The notes beneath the pieces were generated by a model. It searched no databases and had not been told where the DNA came from. It saw only the letters and a list, made by a program, of their open reading frames with translations. From the NCBI GenBank assembly GCA_965219175.1, contig CBDCNI010000001.1, forward strand, positions 558,001 to 622,000: a stretch of DNA of 64,000 nt, given 5' to 3'. The DNA is from JBBPZK01 sp965219175 (lineage in GTDB: Bacteria > Actinomycetota > Rubrobacteria > Rubrobacterales > Rubrobacteraceae). Shown piece after piece: positions 35,535-44,204 of the stretch. The position numbers and the translations under genes are program-made. Numbering within the stretch: position 1 is the stretch's first letter; each line of letters opens with the position of its first letter.

Positions 35535-37184
35535 ATGTTACGAAATTACCTGAGGGAGCATACCAACCCACCGGTTTTTCTCATCTCCGGTGCGGTGGTT
35601 TTAATCTTGCTCGCGCTTGGTGTGATCTTTCCTGTCGAGTTCGGTAGCGCGGCGGGTGGTTTGTTGGCTTGGATCACCACCTATTTCGGATGGTTCTACA
35701 TACTCTCCGTAAGCTTTTTCCTGATCTTCGTGGTCTGGCTGATGTTCACGCGCTGGGGCAATATTCGGCTCGGGCCGGATGATAGCCAGCCCGAGTACGG
35801 CACCATGTCGTGGTTCGCGATGCTCTTCACCGCCGGGATGGGCATCGGGCTCGTGTACTACGGCGTGGCCGAGCCGATATATCATTTCAGCAACCCGCCG
35901 ACCGGCAAGGGCGGGACCGAGGTGGCCGCCACTCACGCCATGAACTACACCTTCTACCATTGGGGTCTCCACCCCTGGGCTGTGTACATAGTGCTGGGGC
36001 TCTCGATGGCCTATTTTCACTTTCGCAAGGGGCTGCCGATAAAGCCCGCTTCGGCCTTCTACCCTCTGATAGGCGATAGGATCTACGGTCCCATCGGGCA
36101 CGCCATCGACATCCTTGCGGTGTTCGGTACCATCTTCGGGCTGGCGACCTCGATAGGCCTCGGAGCGAAGCAGATCGGGGCCGGCCTCAACACCCTCTTC
36201 GCCGTCCCGGACAGCACCCTGGTCCAGGTCATTATCATCGGCGTGGTCGAGTTGGTCGCCATAGCCTCCATCATGCTCGGCATCGACGCAGGCATCCGAC
36301 GCCTGGCGAACATCAACATGTGGCTGGCGGTGGTATTGTGCGCGTTCGTGTTTCTCGTAGGCCCGACGCTATTCTTGCTCCAGTCGCTGGTCGGGAACAT
36401 CGGCTACTACGCGCAGAACCTGATCGGGACCAGCTTCACCATATTCAGCGGAGGTAAAGCCGCTGACTGGCAGGCAACCTGGACGCTGTTCTACTGGGGC
36501 TGGTGGATCTCCTGGTCGCCGTTTGTGGGGATGTTTATAGCCCGCATCTCTTATGGCCGGACCATCCGGCAGTTCATAGCCGGAGCGCTCCTTGCCCCGA
36601 CGGGCGCCTCCTTCGTGTGGTTTGTGGTCTTCGGTGATACCGCGCTCCACAGGATGCTCACCGGCGGCGACAAGGCGCTGGCGAACGCCGACTCGAGCAA
36701 CGCCCTGTTCGTGCTCTTGCAGCAGTTGCCCGTCGCCGGGATAATCACCGTGATCGCCTCCGTACTCGGGATCATCGTGGTCACGCTGTTCTTCGCCACT
36801 TCCTCGGACTCGGGGTCTCTGGTGGTAGACATGCTCACCAACGGCGGTGACCCGAACCCGATCTGGCAACAGCGCCTGTTCTGGGCCGTTATGGAGGGCC
36901 TGGTGGCGGCAGTTCTCCTGATCGCTGGAGCCGCCGTCGGCGGTGACCCCCTGAGCGCGCTTCAGGCAGCCTCGGTCTCGGCTGGTCTGCCTTTCTGCTT
37001 CGTGCTGCTGGTAATGTGCTTCTCTCTGGTCAAGGCCCTGCGGCAAGAGAATGTTCCGAGTATAGTGCCGGAGCCGAGACCCGCTCCCGAGCCGGACAGG
37101 GCGATGTCCCGGCCGCGGGGTGCCACCGCTCCCCAGCGGGCGAGCGCGGAGAATCCCCAGGATCGCAGACGATTCCGCGACTAG
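35535..37184 (+). CDS. BCCT family betaine/carnitine/choline transporter
   Basis: A 549-residue secondary transporter with 12 hydrophobic segments. The BCCT signature region is GMGIGLVYYGVAEPIYHFSN, and the tryptophan-rich substrate site reads LFYWGWWISWSPFVGMFIAR. The GMGIG stretch resembles the Na+-coupled BetP pattern. The C-terminal tail of about 50 residues is Pro/Arg-rich and could be an osmosensory or regulatory extension. Strong ribosome site GGGAAGGAGA. It should import betaine, choline or DMSP for the catabolic genes around it. Confidence 0.93.
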   Translation: MLRNYLREHTNPPVFLISGAVVLILLALGVIFPVEFGSAAGGLLAWITTYFGWFYILSVSFFLIFVVWLMFTRWGNIRLGPDDSQPEYGTMSWFAMLFTAGMGIGLVYYGVAEPIYHFSNPPTGKGGTEVAATHAMNYTFYHWGLHPWAVYIVLGLSMAYFHFRKGLPIKPASAFYPLIGDRIYGPIGHAIDILAVFGTIFGLATSIGLGAKQIGAGLNTLFAVPDSTLVQVIIIGVVELVAIASIMLGIDAGIRRLANINMWLAVVLCAFVFLVGPTLFLLQSLVGNIGYYAQNLIGTSFTIFSGGKAADWQATWTLFYWGWWISWSPFVGMFIARISYGRTIRQFIAGALLAPTGASFVWFVVFGDTALHRMLTGGDKALANADSSNALFVLLQQLPVAGIITVIASVLGIIVVTLFFATSSDSGSLVVDMLTNGGDPNPIWQQRLFWAVMEGLVAAVLLIAGAAVGGDPLSALQAASVSAGLPFCFVLLVMCFSLVKALRQENVPSIVPEPRPAPEPDRAMSRPRGATAPQRASAENPQDRRRFRD

Positions 37185-37252
37185 AAGAGGTCGTGGAGCC
37201 AGAGTAGGTCTCAGGGGAATCTTGTCGTGGAACAAATTCATGAGGAGGGAGC

Positions 37253-37720
37253 GTGGGTAGAGTGCGGAGGAATCCGTTTCGGGGGCTGGTGGACCACATA
37301 AGCGAGATGAATCGGTTGCAGGAACGCTGGATGGCCGGTTCAGAAACCGGGCGGGAGGACCAGCGTAGAACCCACATTACCGCCTGGGTCCCGACCACCG
37401 ACATCTTTGCGAAAGATGAGGACCTCGTGATCCGGATCGAGGTCGCCGGTGTGGACCGGGAGGACGTGGACGTGACAGTCTCCAACGGTATGCTGACCGT
37501 CTCTGGAGAGCGCAGGAGCGAGCTGGACGACGAAGAGGTGAGTTACTATGTCCGGGAGCGCTTCTATGGCGTTTTTAGACGCAGCATTACCCTGCCCGAA
37601 GGGATAGACGGGAGTAAGATCGACGCTGGTTTCAACAACGGCATGTTGGAGATTACAGTCCAGGGCGGTGCGGTGGCGGCGCAACCCAGACACGTCCAGA
37701 TCACAGACGAATCTGGCTGA
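37253..37720 (+). CDS. Hsp20/alpha-crystallin small heat shock protein
   Basis: A 155-residue small chaperone. The alpha-crystallin domain spans about residues 45-145, with IRIEVAGVDREDVDVTVSNG, the LTVSGERR loop, the FRRSITLPEGID segment and the A-x-x-x-N-G-x-L motif (FNNGMLEITV). The C-terminal I-x-I anchor is approximated by VQI. GTG start after GAGGAGGGA. It separates the transporter from folate genes; its link to the cluster may simply be stress co-expression. Confidence 0.92.
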   Translation: MGRVRRNPFRGLVDHISEMNRLQERWMAGSETGREDQRRTHITAWVPTTDIFAKDEDLVIRIEVAGVDREDVDVTVSNGMLTVSGERRSELDDEEVSYYVRERFYGVFRRSITLPEGIDGSKIDAGFNNGMLEITVQGGAVAAQPRHVQITDESG

Positions 37721-37751
37721 GGGAATAGAGATCCGTAAGGAGAGATGAATT

Positions 37752-38363
37752 TTGGACGCGAGACCCTTCCTGCGGCAAGAACAGCATCTAACCGGACAGC
37801 ATGTTGACACTCCCCGTATCGAACGAGCCGTCCGGGAGATACTCGCCGCCATAGGTGAAGACCCCGATCGCGAAGGCTTGAAGGGTACTCCGGAACGCTT
37901 CGCCCGGACCTACGAATTTCTCTTCGCAGGGCTTGGCGTGGACCCTGCTTTGTTCCTGAGCACGGGTTTTCAGGAGGACCACCACGAGATGGTACTAGTG
38001 CGGGACATACCGTTCTACTCGATGTGCGAGCATCATCTGTTGCCCTTCGTCGGAAAGGCGCACGTGGGCTACATCCCGGACGGGAAGGTCGTGGGTCTCT
38101 CCAAGCTGGCCCGATTGGTAGAGGGATACTCCCGCCGGCCTCAGCTCCAGGAGCGCCTGACGGCCCAGGTCGCGGAAGCTCTGCACGGAGAGCTGGGGTC
38201 TCAGGGCTGCATAGTCGTCGTGGAGGCGGATCATCTCTGCATGACTATGCGCGGCGTGCAGAAGCCCGGTAGCGTGACGGTCACCAGCGCCGTCCGCGGT
38301 ATCTACGCCAAAGACGAACGTACCCGCCACGAGGCGATGAGCCTGATCACCGGCCATCGCTAA
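37752..38363 (+). CDS. folE: GTP cyclohydrolase I
   Basis: A 203-residue FolE with zinc ligands Cys and His in FYSMCEHHLLPFVGKAHVGY and Cys in ADHLCMTMRGV. It also has GLSKLARLVEGYSRRPQLQERLT and the C-terminal TSAVRGIY signature. It makes 7,8-dihydroneopterin triphosphate, the first step of folate synthesis. TTG start with upstream AAGGAGA. Its position in a tetrahydrofolate-consuming catabolic block suggests matching cofactor supply to one-carbon flux (inference). Confidence 0.95.
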   Translation: MDARPFLRQEQHLTGQHVDTPRIERAVREILAAIGEDPDREGLKGTPERFARTYEFLFAGLGVDPALFLSTGFQEDHHEMVLVRDIPFYSMCEHHLLPFVGKAHVGYIPDGKVVGLSKLARLVEGYSRRPQLQERLTAQVAEALHGELGSQGCIVVVEADHLCMTMRGVQKPGSVTVTSAVRGIYAKDERTRHEAMSLITGHR

Positions 38364-38426
38364 CCTGCGCCGTGCGCCTCACGTCCTTTTGTAGTTGGGC
38401 AGACCGCATGTGGATATCCTGAACCC

Positions 38427-39035
38427 GTGTCCGTAACAGAGCTGCAGGAAGCCAAGCGTCGCCTGAGAGCGGCTGTTCTCGGACGGCGGGACGCCATGAG
38501 CGCGGGACATCGGGAGTCCTCGAGCGCAGCCATCTTGCAGGAGATCATCGCTCTTCCCGATTACCGGCGAGCCGACGCGGTAATGGCCTATGCGGGTTTC
38601 GGCAGCGAGCTTCAGACAGAGGAGTTCCTTCGTCATGCTTTGAAGGACGGGAAGGTCCTGCTTCTCCCCAGAGTAAACCGCGAGAAAAAGCTGCTGGAGG
38701 TGTACGAGGTGCAGGATACAACCCGCGACCTGGTGGCGGGGACGTGGGGGATACGCGAGCCCGCACCGGACCTCTGCCCACTGGCGGACCTCGGCGCCGT
38801 CGACTTCGTACTCGTCCCAGGCGTGGCCTTCGATTCCGCCGGCGGACGCCTGGGCTACGGGGCAGGCTTCTACGACGGGCTGCTCTCCGGCACTCTATCT
38901 TCCAACGCGCGTCTGGTCGCTGGGGCTTTCGAAACTCAGATGGTCGAGAAGGTCCCCCGCGAAGAGCACGACGTGCCGGTTCATCTGGTGATTACCGAGG
39001 CTCGACACTACTTGCCGGAACCGTTTGAGAGATAA
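38427..39035 (+). CDS. 5-formyltetrahydrofolate cyclo-ligase
   Basis: A 202-residue enzyme of the MTHFS family: N-terminal basic KRRLRAAVLGRRDAMS, central LLPRVNREKKLLEVYEV, then PGVAFDSAGGRLGYGAGFYD, the ATP/substrate-binding loop. It returns 5-formyl-THF to 5,10-methenyl-THF. The GTG start has no strong ribosome site. Together with folE, metF-like and fhs genes nearby it forms a folate-handling group. Confidence 0.92.
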   Translation: MSVTELQEAKRRLRAAVLGRRDAMSAGHRESSSAAILQEIIALPDYRRADAVMAYAGFGSELQTEEFLRHALKDGKVLLLPRVNREKKLLEVYEVQDTTRDLVAGTWGIREPAPDLCPLADLGAVDFVLVPGVAFDSAGGRLGYGAGFYDGLLSGTLSSNARLVAGAFETQMVEKVPREEHDVPVHLVITEARHYLPEPFER

Positions 39036-39396
39036 ATCGCCTCCGGGTCAGCGTTGCCGAGAGCCTCTCGGCGCGAGAAACGTTCCTCTCAAACCCCCGA
39101 ACGAGCCTATGGTCCTCAAGAGCTCCAGGGTTGCCTCGATCAGACGCGAGAGGTAGCAAGGCCCCGAATGCACGAACTGATCATCACGCCCCCTTGACTC
39201 ACCCGATAACGTATGCTACTAGTTCCTCATAGTAAAATGAATTTCTTAATACGCAACAGCTACGGGCTTGAGATCGCAGGCCGCTTACATGAGGCGGAGG
39301 CTAGGTGCGGCGCTGTGGGGGCGGTTCGGACACGTTCGGTAGTGGGCTTATCGGGCGTTGGGCTCTCGCTTGCGGGACACGGACGGAGGACTAGCG
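39036..39396. promoter_or_regulatory. Control region before the demethylation operon
   Basis: 361 bp without a gene. TTGACT (39194-39199) with TACTAG 17 bp downstream may be a promoter; the TGCTACTAGTTCCT motif at 39214-39227, similar to the palindrome upstream of BCCT, overlaps the -10 position. GGAGGA precedes the ATG at 39397. I looked for a glycine riboswitch and found no matching core. Confidence 0.45.
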
Positions 39397-41841
39397 ATGG
39401 AAGATAGGGCGAGAGTCGTGATCGTTGGGGCGGGCATCGTTGGTTGCAGCGCGGCCGAGCATCTTACGGGGCTAGGTTGGCGGGACGTGGTGGTCCTGGA
39501 TCAGGGACCGCTCTTCGAGGCTGGGGGATCCACGTCCCACGCGCCGGGGCTCGTCTTCCAGACCAACCCGTCGAAGACGATGACGAAGCTTGCCAGCTAC
39601 GGCGTAAAGCGATACTCGGAGCTGGAGCTAGACGGAGATCCTTGCTTCTATCAGGTGGGGAGCGTCGAGGTGGCGGCAACCCCCGAGCGATGGAAGGATC
39701 TGCGGAGGAAACACGGTATCGCTACTGCTTGGGGGGTAGAGTCGGAGCTTCTCTCACCGGAGGAATGCGTCGAGAAGAGCCCCCTCCTGGACGAGGGCAG
39801 AATCTGGGGCGGTTTCTTCGTTCCCTCGGATGGCATCGCCAAAGGCGTCCGGGTTGCGGAGGCGATGGCGCGACGGGCGATGGAACGCGGCGCGAGCTTC
39901 CACGGCGAAACCGAGGTCGTCGGCGTTGAGGTAAAGGACGGGCGCGTCAGGGCTGTCGAGACCTCGCAGGGCCGCATCGAAACGGAGATTGTCTTGAGTT
40001 GCGCCGGGATGTGGGGGCCGCGCATCGGGCGGATGGCCGGAGCATTCGTACCGCTTTTGACGCCGATGCAGCATCAGTATGCGTGGACCACCCCGGTGCC
40101 GGGGCTCGAAGGAGCAGTCGGGGAGTCGGACCACGTGATCCTACGCCACCAAGACCACTCGATGTACTTCCGGCAGGAGGGTGAGCGGTACGGAATAGGA
40201 TCCTACAGGCACCGCTCCATGCCACTCTCACCCGATGAGATCGGCGGCTACAAGCCCGGCGAGACGATGCCTTCCATAAAGGAATTCACTCCCGAGGACT
40301 TCGAGGGACCGTGGGAGGAGTCGCGGAGGCTGCTGCCCGCGCTGCGGCAAACAGAGATAGAGCGGGGCATAAACGGACTCTTCTCGTTCACGCCGGACGG
40401 TGGCTCATTGCTCGGTGAGTCCAAGGAGGTTCAGGGCTTCTGGATGGCGGAAGCCATCTGGGTCACGCACGCCGCGGGCGCGGGACGCATGATCGCGGAG
40501 TGGATGGTCGAAGGCGCCCCGAGCATCGACCCGAGCGGTCTCGACGTCCACCGCTTCGACGACTACCAGAAGAGCCCCGCCTACGTGTTGGCCCGCAGCT
40601 CCCAGTCGTTCCAGGAAGTCTACGATGTGATCCACCCGCTGCAGCCGATGGATGAGCCGCGACCCTTGCGTACCAGTCCCTTCTACGCGCGCCAGTGGGA
40701 GCTCGGGGCGTACTTCCTTGAGGCGTCGGGATGGGAGCGTCCGCAGTGGTACGCGGCCAACGAGTCGCTGCTCGCGGGGGTCGAGGTTCCGGAGCGCGAC
40801 GAGTGGTCCGGCCGCTACTGGTCTCCCATAGTCGGGGCCGAACACGTCACAACCCGAGAGCGGGGCGCCATATTCGACATGGCCTCGCTAAAGAAAGTCG
40901 AGGTCACCGGCCGGGGTGCTCTCGAATTCCTCCAGGGATTGAACACGAACCAGCTCGACAAGCCGGTCGGCAGCGTCACCTACACGCTCATGCTCGACGA
41001 GAAAGCGGGCGTGAGGAGCGACATAACCGTCGCGCGCCTCGCCGAAGAACACTTCCAACTCGGCCTCAACGGACCCAGGGACATCGAATGGATGGAGCGT
41101 CACCTGCCGGAGGACAGCCCGGTGCAGGTTCGGGACATCTCGGGCAGTACTTGCTGTTTGGGAGTGTGGGGGCCGGCGGCGAGGGATCTCGTGCAGTCCT
41201 TGAGCCTCGACGACCTCTCCAACGACGCTTTCGGGTTCTTCAAGGCGAAGAGGATCCACATCGGTGAGGTGCCGGTCACCGCGCTGCGGGTCTCCTATGT
41301 CGGAGAGCTCGGGTGGGAACTCTACGCCCCGGCGGACATGGGCATCAGACTCTGGGACCTCCTCCAGAGTGCCGGACAGCCTCTCGGCGTCATCGCGGGC
41401 GGCCGCGGGGCTTTCAGTGGGCTCAGGCTCGAAAAGGGCTACCGGCTGTGGGGAACGGACGTGACCACCGAGCACGACCCCTACGAGGCGGGTCTCGGCT
41501 TCGCCGTGAAGCTCGACAAGGACGACTTCGTTGGCAAGGAGGCGCTACTGAGGCGCAAGGAGGAGGGACCGCGCCGCAAGCTCTCTTGCCTACTCCTCGA
41601 AGATCCCAAGGTCATCGTCATGGGCGGCGAGCCGGTATACGCGGAAGGCCGCACTGTAGGCTACGTCACCAGCGCGGCGTACGGATATTCGATAGGCCAG
41701 AGCATCGCCTACGCCTGGCTGCCGCCCTCGCTTTCGGCGGAGGGTCGGAAGGTCGAAGTTGGTTACTTTGGGGAGCGTCACGGCGCGACGGTCGCCGAGG
41801 AGCCGCTCTTCGATCCGGCGATGAAGCGGATGCGCGGTTGA
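39397..41841 (+). CDS. Dimethylglycine/sarcosine dehydrogenase-like FAD-GcvT fusion protein
   Basis: About 814 residues in two halves. The N-terminal D-amino-acid-oxidase-type FAD domain opens VVIVGAGIVGCSAAEHL and has HAPGLVFQTNPSKTM. A central FAO_M segment follows, then a folate-binding GcvT domain (about 430-800) with VGELGWELYAPADMG, then EKGYRLWGTDVTTEHDPYEA. Such fusions oxidise dimethylglycine or sarcosine and capture formaldehyde as 5,10-methylene-THF. ATG 39397 chosen for GGAGGA upstream. The first gene of the THF demethylation group. Confidence 0.88.
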   Translation: MEDRARVVIVGAGIVGCSAAEHLTGLGWRDVVVLDQGPLFEAGGSTSHAPGLVFQTNPSKTMTKLASYGVKRYSELELDGDPCFYQVGSVEVAATPERWKDLRRKHGIATAWGVESELLSPEECVEKSPLLDEGRIWGGFFVPSDGIAKGVRVAEAMARRAMERGASFHGETEVVGVEVKDGRVRAVETSQGRIETEIVLSCAGMWGPRIGRMAGAFVPLLTPMQHQYAWTTPVPGLEGAVGESDHVILRHQDHSMYFRQEGERYGIGSYRHRSMPLSPDEIGGYKPGETMPSIKEFTPEDFEGPWEESRRLLPALRQTEIERGINGLFSFTPDGGSLLGESKEVQGFWMAEAIWVTHAAGAGRMIAEWMVEGAPSIDPSGLDVHRFDDYQKSPAYVLARSSQSFQEVYDVIHPLQPMDEPRPLRTSPFYARQWELGAYFLEASGWERPQWYAANESLLAGVEVPERDEWSGRYWSPIVGAEHVTTRERGAIFDMASLKKVEVTGRGALEFLQGLNTNQLDKPVGSVTYTLMLDEKAGVRSDITVARLAEEHFQLGLNGPRDIEWMERHLPEDSPVQVRDISGSTCCLGVWGPAARDLVQSLSLDDLSNDAFGFFKAKRIHIGEVPVTALRVSYVGELGWELYAPADMGIRLWDLLQSAGQPLGVIAGGRGAFSGLRLEKGYRLWGTDVTTEHDPYEAGLGFAVKLDKDDFVGKEALLRRKEEGPRRKLSCLLLEDPKVIVMGGEPVYAEGRTVGYVTSAAYGYSIGQSIAYAWLPPSLSAEGRKVEVGYFGERHGATVAEEPLFDPAMKRMRG

Positions 41842-42028
41842 ACGGGGAGGCGTCTTGATCGGAACTCGTCAAACAGGCCAGAACCGAAAGTACATAAATG
41901 AGCATTTCCGAAACACGAGGGAGGGAGAGATGCGACGAAAGAGCTGAACATCCGGGAGTGAGCGACGCTGATGGTTCAAACGGCCTACGCTCAAGGGCCG
42001 CGTACAACGAAGAGAGGAGATACCTTAG

Positions 42029-43231
42029 ATGGCGGAAGTAAATCCAAACCCCGGTATCCTGCAGTACACGAGGATATTCAAGTCACCGTACTTCTACGGC
42101 TCGCGCCGGCACGGAGTCCAGAAGTACAGCGTCTACAATCACCACTATCACCCACGCTACTACCGGGACCCGGTGGAGGAGTACTATCAACTCCTGAACG
42201 GCGTTACGATGTGGGATGTCGGCGGCGCGGAGCGGCAAGTAGAGATCACCGGCCCTGACGCTTTCGAGTTCACCAACATGCTCACCCCACGCGACCTGAA
42301 CAAGTGCGCCGTCGGGCAGTGCAAGTATGCGTTTATCACGAACGCCGAGGGCGGCATCATCAACGACCCGGTGCTCTTGCGCCTGGATGAGAACCACTTC
42401 TGGCTCTCGTTGGCCGATAGCGACGGTCTGCTCTGGGCCCAGGGTCTCGCTTACAACTCGGGGCTGAACGTGGAGATCAAAGAGCCCGACGTAGGCCCGA
42501 TGCAGGTCCAGGGTCCGAAGTCCAAGGAAGTGATGACCGACCTGTTCGGTGAGGGCATCCTCGACGTACCCTACTACTACATGGAGCACCATGAGCTCGA
42601 CGGGATGGAGCTCGTCATCTCCCGCACCGGTTACTCCGGGGAGCTGGGGTATGAGCTATACCTGAAAAACGCCAGCCGCGACGGTTTGAAGCTCTGGGAC
42701 CGCGTTTTGCAGGCCGGCGAGCCGCATGGGATCTCCCCGATCGGGCCGTGCCACATCCGCAGGATCGAGGGCGGAATCCTCGCGCTGGGCTGCGACATGT
42801 GGTACGACACCAACCCCTACGAGGTCGGCTACGGCTACAAGTGGATGGTCGAGCTCGAGCAAGACCAGGACTTCGTCGGCAAGGACGCCTTGAGGAAGGT
42901 CAGCGAGGAAGGCGTCAGCCGCAAGTTGGTCGGAGTGGAGATCGGGGGCGGGGGTCTCGGATCGTACAATGATGGTTCCATGATCGACTACTTCCCGGTT
43001 CACAAGAACGGCGAGAAGATCGGCAAAGTCACCTCCGCCTGCTACTCGCCGCGCCTGGAGAAGAACATCGGGTTCGCCATGGTCCCGGTCGAGTACAGCG
43101 AGATCGGCACCGAACTCGAGGTGGAGCGCCCGGAGGAGACGGTCTCGGCCACGGTGGCCGACAGGGTCTTCTTCAAGCCGGAGCACGCCGAGCAGACGTT
43201 GAACGCCACCAGCTCCAGCAAGGGAGCCTAG
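42029..43231 (+). CDS. DmdA-like GcvT-family tetrahydrofolate methyltransferase
   Basis: A 400-residue GcvT-fold protein that resembles DMSP demethylase DmdA more than glycine-cleavage T-protein. DmdA-type positions include YSVYNHHYHP near the start, MWDVGGAERQVEITG, MLTPRDLNKCAVGQCKY, NDPVLLRLDENHFWLSLADS, and a SACYSPRLEKNIGFAMV C-terminus. DmdA moves a methyl group from a sulfonium to THF, giving 5-methyl-THF. The next gene is a methylene-THF reductase-like enzyme, which is what 5-methyl-THF oxidation needs. Substrate could be DMSP or glycine betaine; the sequence does not decide. Confidence 0.8.
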   Translation: MAEVNPNPGILQYTRIFKSPYFYGSRRHGVQKYSVYNHHYHPRYYRDPVEEYYQLLNGVTMWDVGGAERQVEITGPDAFEFTNMLTPRDLNKCAVGQCKYAFITNAEGGIINDPVLLRLDENHFWLSLADSDGLLWAQGLAYNSGLNVEIKEPDVGPMQVQGPKSKEVMTDLFGEGILDVPYYYMEHHELDGMELVISRTGYSGELGYELYLKNASRDGLKLWDRVLQAGEPHGISPIGPCHIRRIEGGILALGCDMWYDTNPYEVGYGYKWMVELEQDQDFVGKDALRKVSEEGVSRKLVGVEIGGGGLGSYNDGSMIDYFPVHKNGEKIGKVTSACYSPRLEKNIGFAMVPVEYSEIGTELEVERPEETVSATVADRVFFKPEHAEQTLNATSSSKGA

Positions 43232-43325
43232 ACGGGAGCAGCACGCAGCAGAAGCTAGAGCCGCCGCGCCGGACACGTCCCGGCGCGGCCCATTGCCCCC
43301 TGAGGGACAAGAAGGGGACCGTTTG

Positions 43326-44204
43326 ATGCAGGACAGCAGGAGCGCGCTGGTCGAGGCGTTGCGGAGGCCGCGATACGAGGTCATTCCGCTTCCGGGTATC
43401 GAGGAGCAGGTAGTCGAGCACGTGCCGAAGCACATCAAGCTCACGGTGACGGCTTCGCCGACGAAGGGGATATATTCCACCCTGGAGTTGGCCGAGCGGC
43501 TCTCGGATGGGGGCTTTCGGGTCGCGCCGCACCTCTCGGCGCGTCTCGTCCGGGACAAGGCGCAGCTAGCCGAGATCCTCGCGCGGTTGCGGGATGCGGA
43601 CATCCGGGACGTCTTCGTTGTGGCGGGCGACGCGCCGGAGCCCGCCGGTGAGTTCGACGGCTCCGGCGCGCTGCTGAAAGCGATGGGCGAGATCGGTCAC
43701 GGCCTCGAAGAGGTCGGCATCACCGGTTACCCCGAGAGCCACCCTCTCATAAGCGATGAGGTAACCATACAGGCGATGTTTCAGAAAGAGCCCTACGCGA
43801 CCTACATCGCCAGCCAGATCTGCTTCGACACCGAAGTTATCAACGACTGGGTCCTGCGGGTGCGGCGGCGGGGCGTGAAGTTGCCGATCTACGTCGGTAT
43901 GCCCGGCGCGGTGAACATGATAAAGCTCCTGCGGATCTCCTCGAACATAGGTCTCGGAGAGTCGGCGCGCTTCCTCAAGAAGTACGGCAACTGGTTCTGG
44001 CGGATGTTCATGCCCGGCGGCTACAGCCCGGACGCCCTGATCGAGGGCGTATCGACCTCTGTCGGGGACCCGGAACGCAAGGTGCGCGGCTTTCACATCT
44101 ACACCTTCAACGAAGTGGAGAAGACCGAAGCGTGGCGGCGCGAAGCGCTGGAGCGGCTCGGGGCGACGCTAATCGAGGAGAGACACAAGGAGTCTACCGT
44201 ATGA
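43326..44204 (+). CDS. Methylenetetrahydrofolate reductase-like protein
   Basis: A 292-residue TIM-barrel flavoprotein of the MetF family: YEVIPLPGIEEQVVEHVPKH near the start, LTVTASPTKGIYSTLELAER, FVVAGDAPEPAGEFDGS and the folate/FAD region GITGYPESHPLIS. The late ICFDTEVINDWVLRVRR and YVGMPGAVNMIKLLRIS fit. It interconverts 5-methyl- and 5,10-methylene-THF. ATG 43326 chosen (TTG 43323 possible). Directly after the DmdA-like gene and ATGA-coupled to formate-THF ligase, it likely runs oxidatively here (inference). Confidence 0.85.
   Translation: MQDSRSALVEALRRPRYEVIPLPGIEEQVVEHVPKHIKLTVTASPTKGIYSTLELAERLSDGGFRVAPHLSARLVRDKAQLAEILARLRDADIRDVFVVAGDAPEPAGEFDGSGALLKAMGEIGHGLEEVGITGYPESHPLISDEVTIQAMFQKEPYATYIASQICFDTEVINDWVLRVRRRGVKLPIYVGMPGAVNMIKLLRISSNIGLGESARFLKKYGNWFWRMFMPGGYSPDALIEGVSTSVGDPERKVRGFHIYTFNEVEKTEAWRREALERLGATLIEERHKESTV

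Noticed and set aside
39036..39396. Glycine riboswitch before the dimethylglycine-dehydrogenase-like gene.
   Set aside because: No tandem aptamer core or matching conserved segments could be found by eye.
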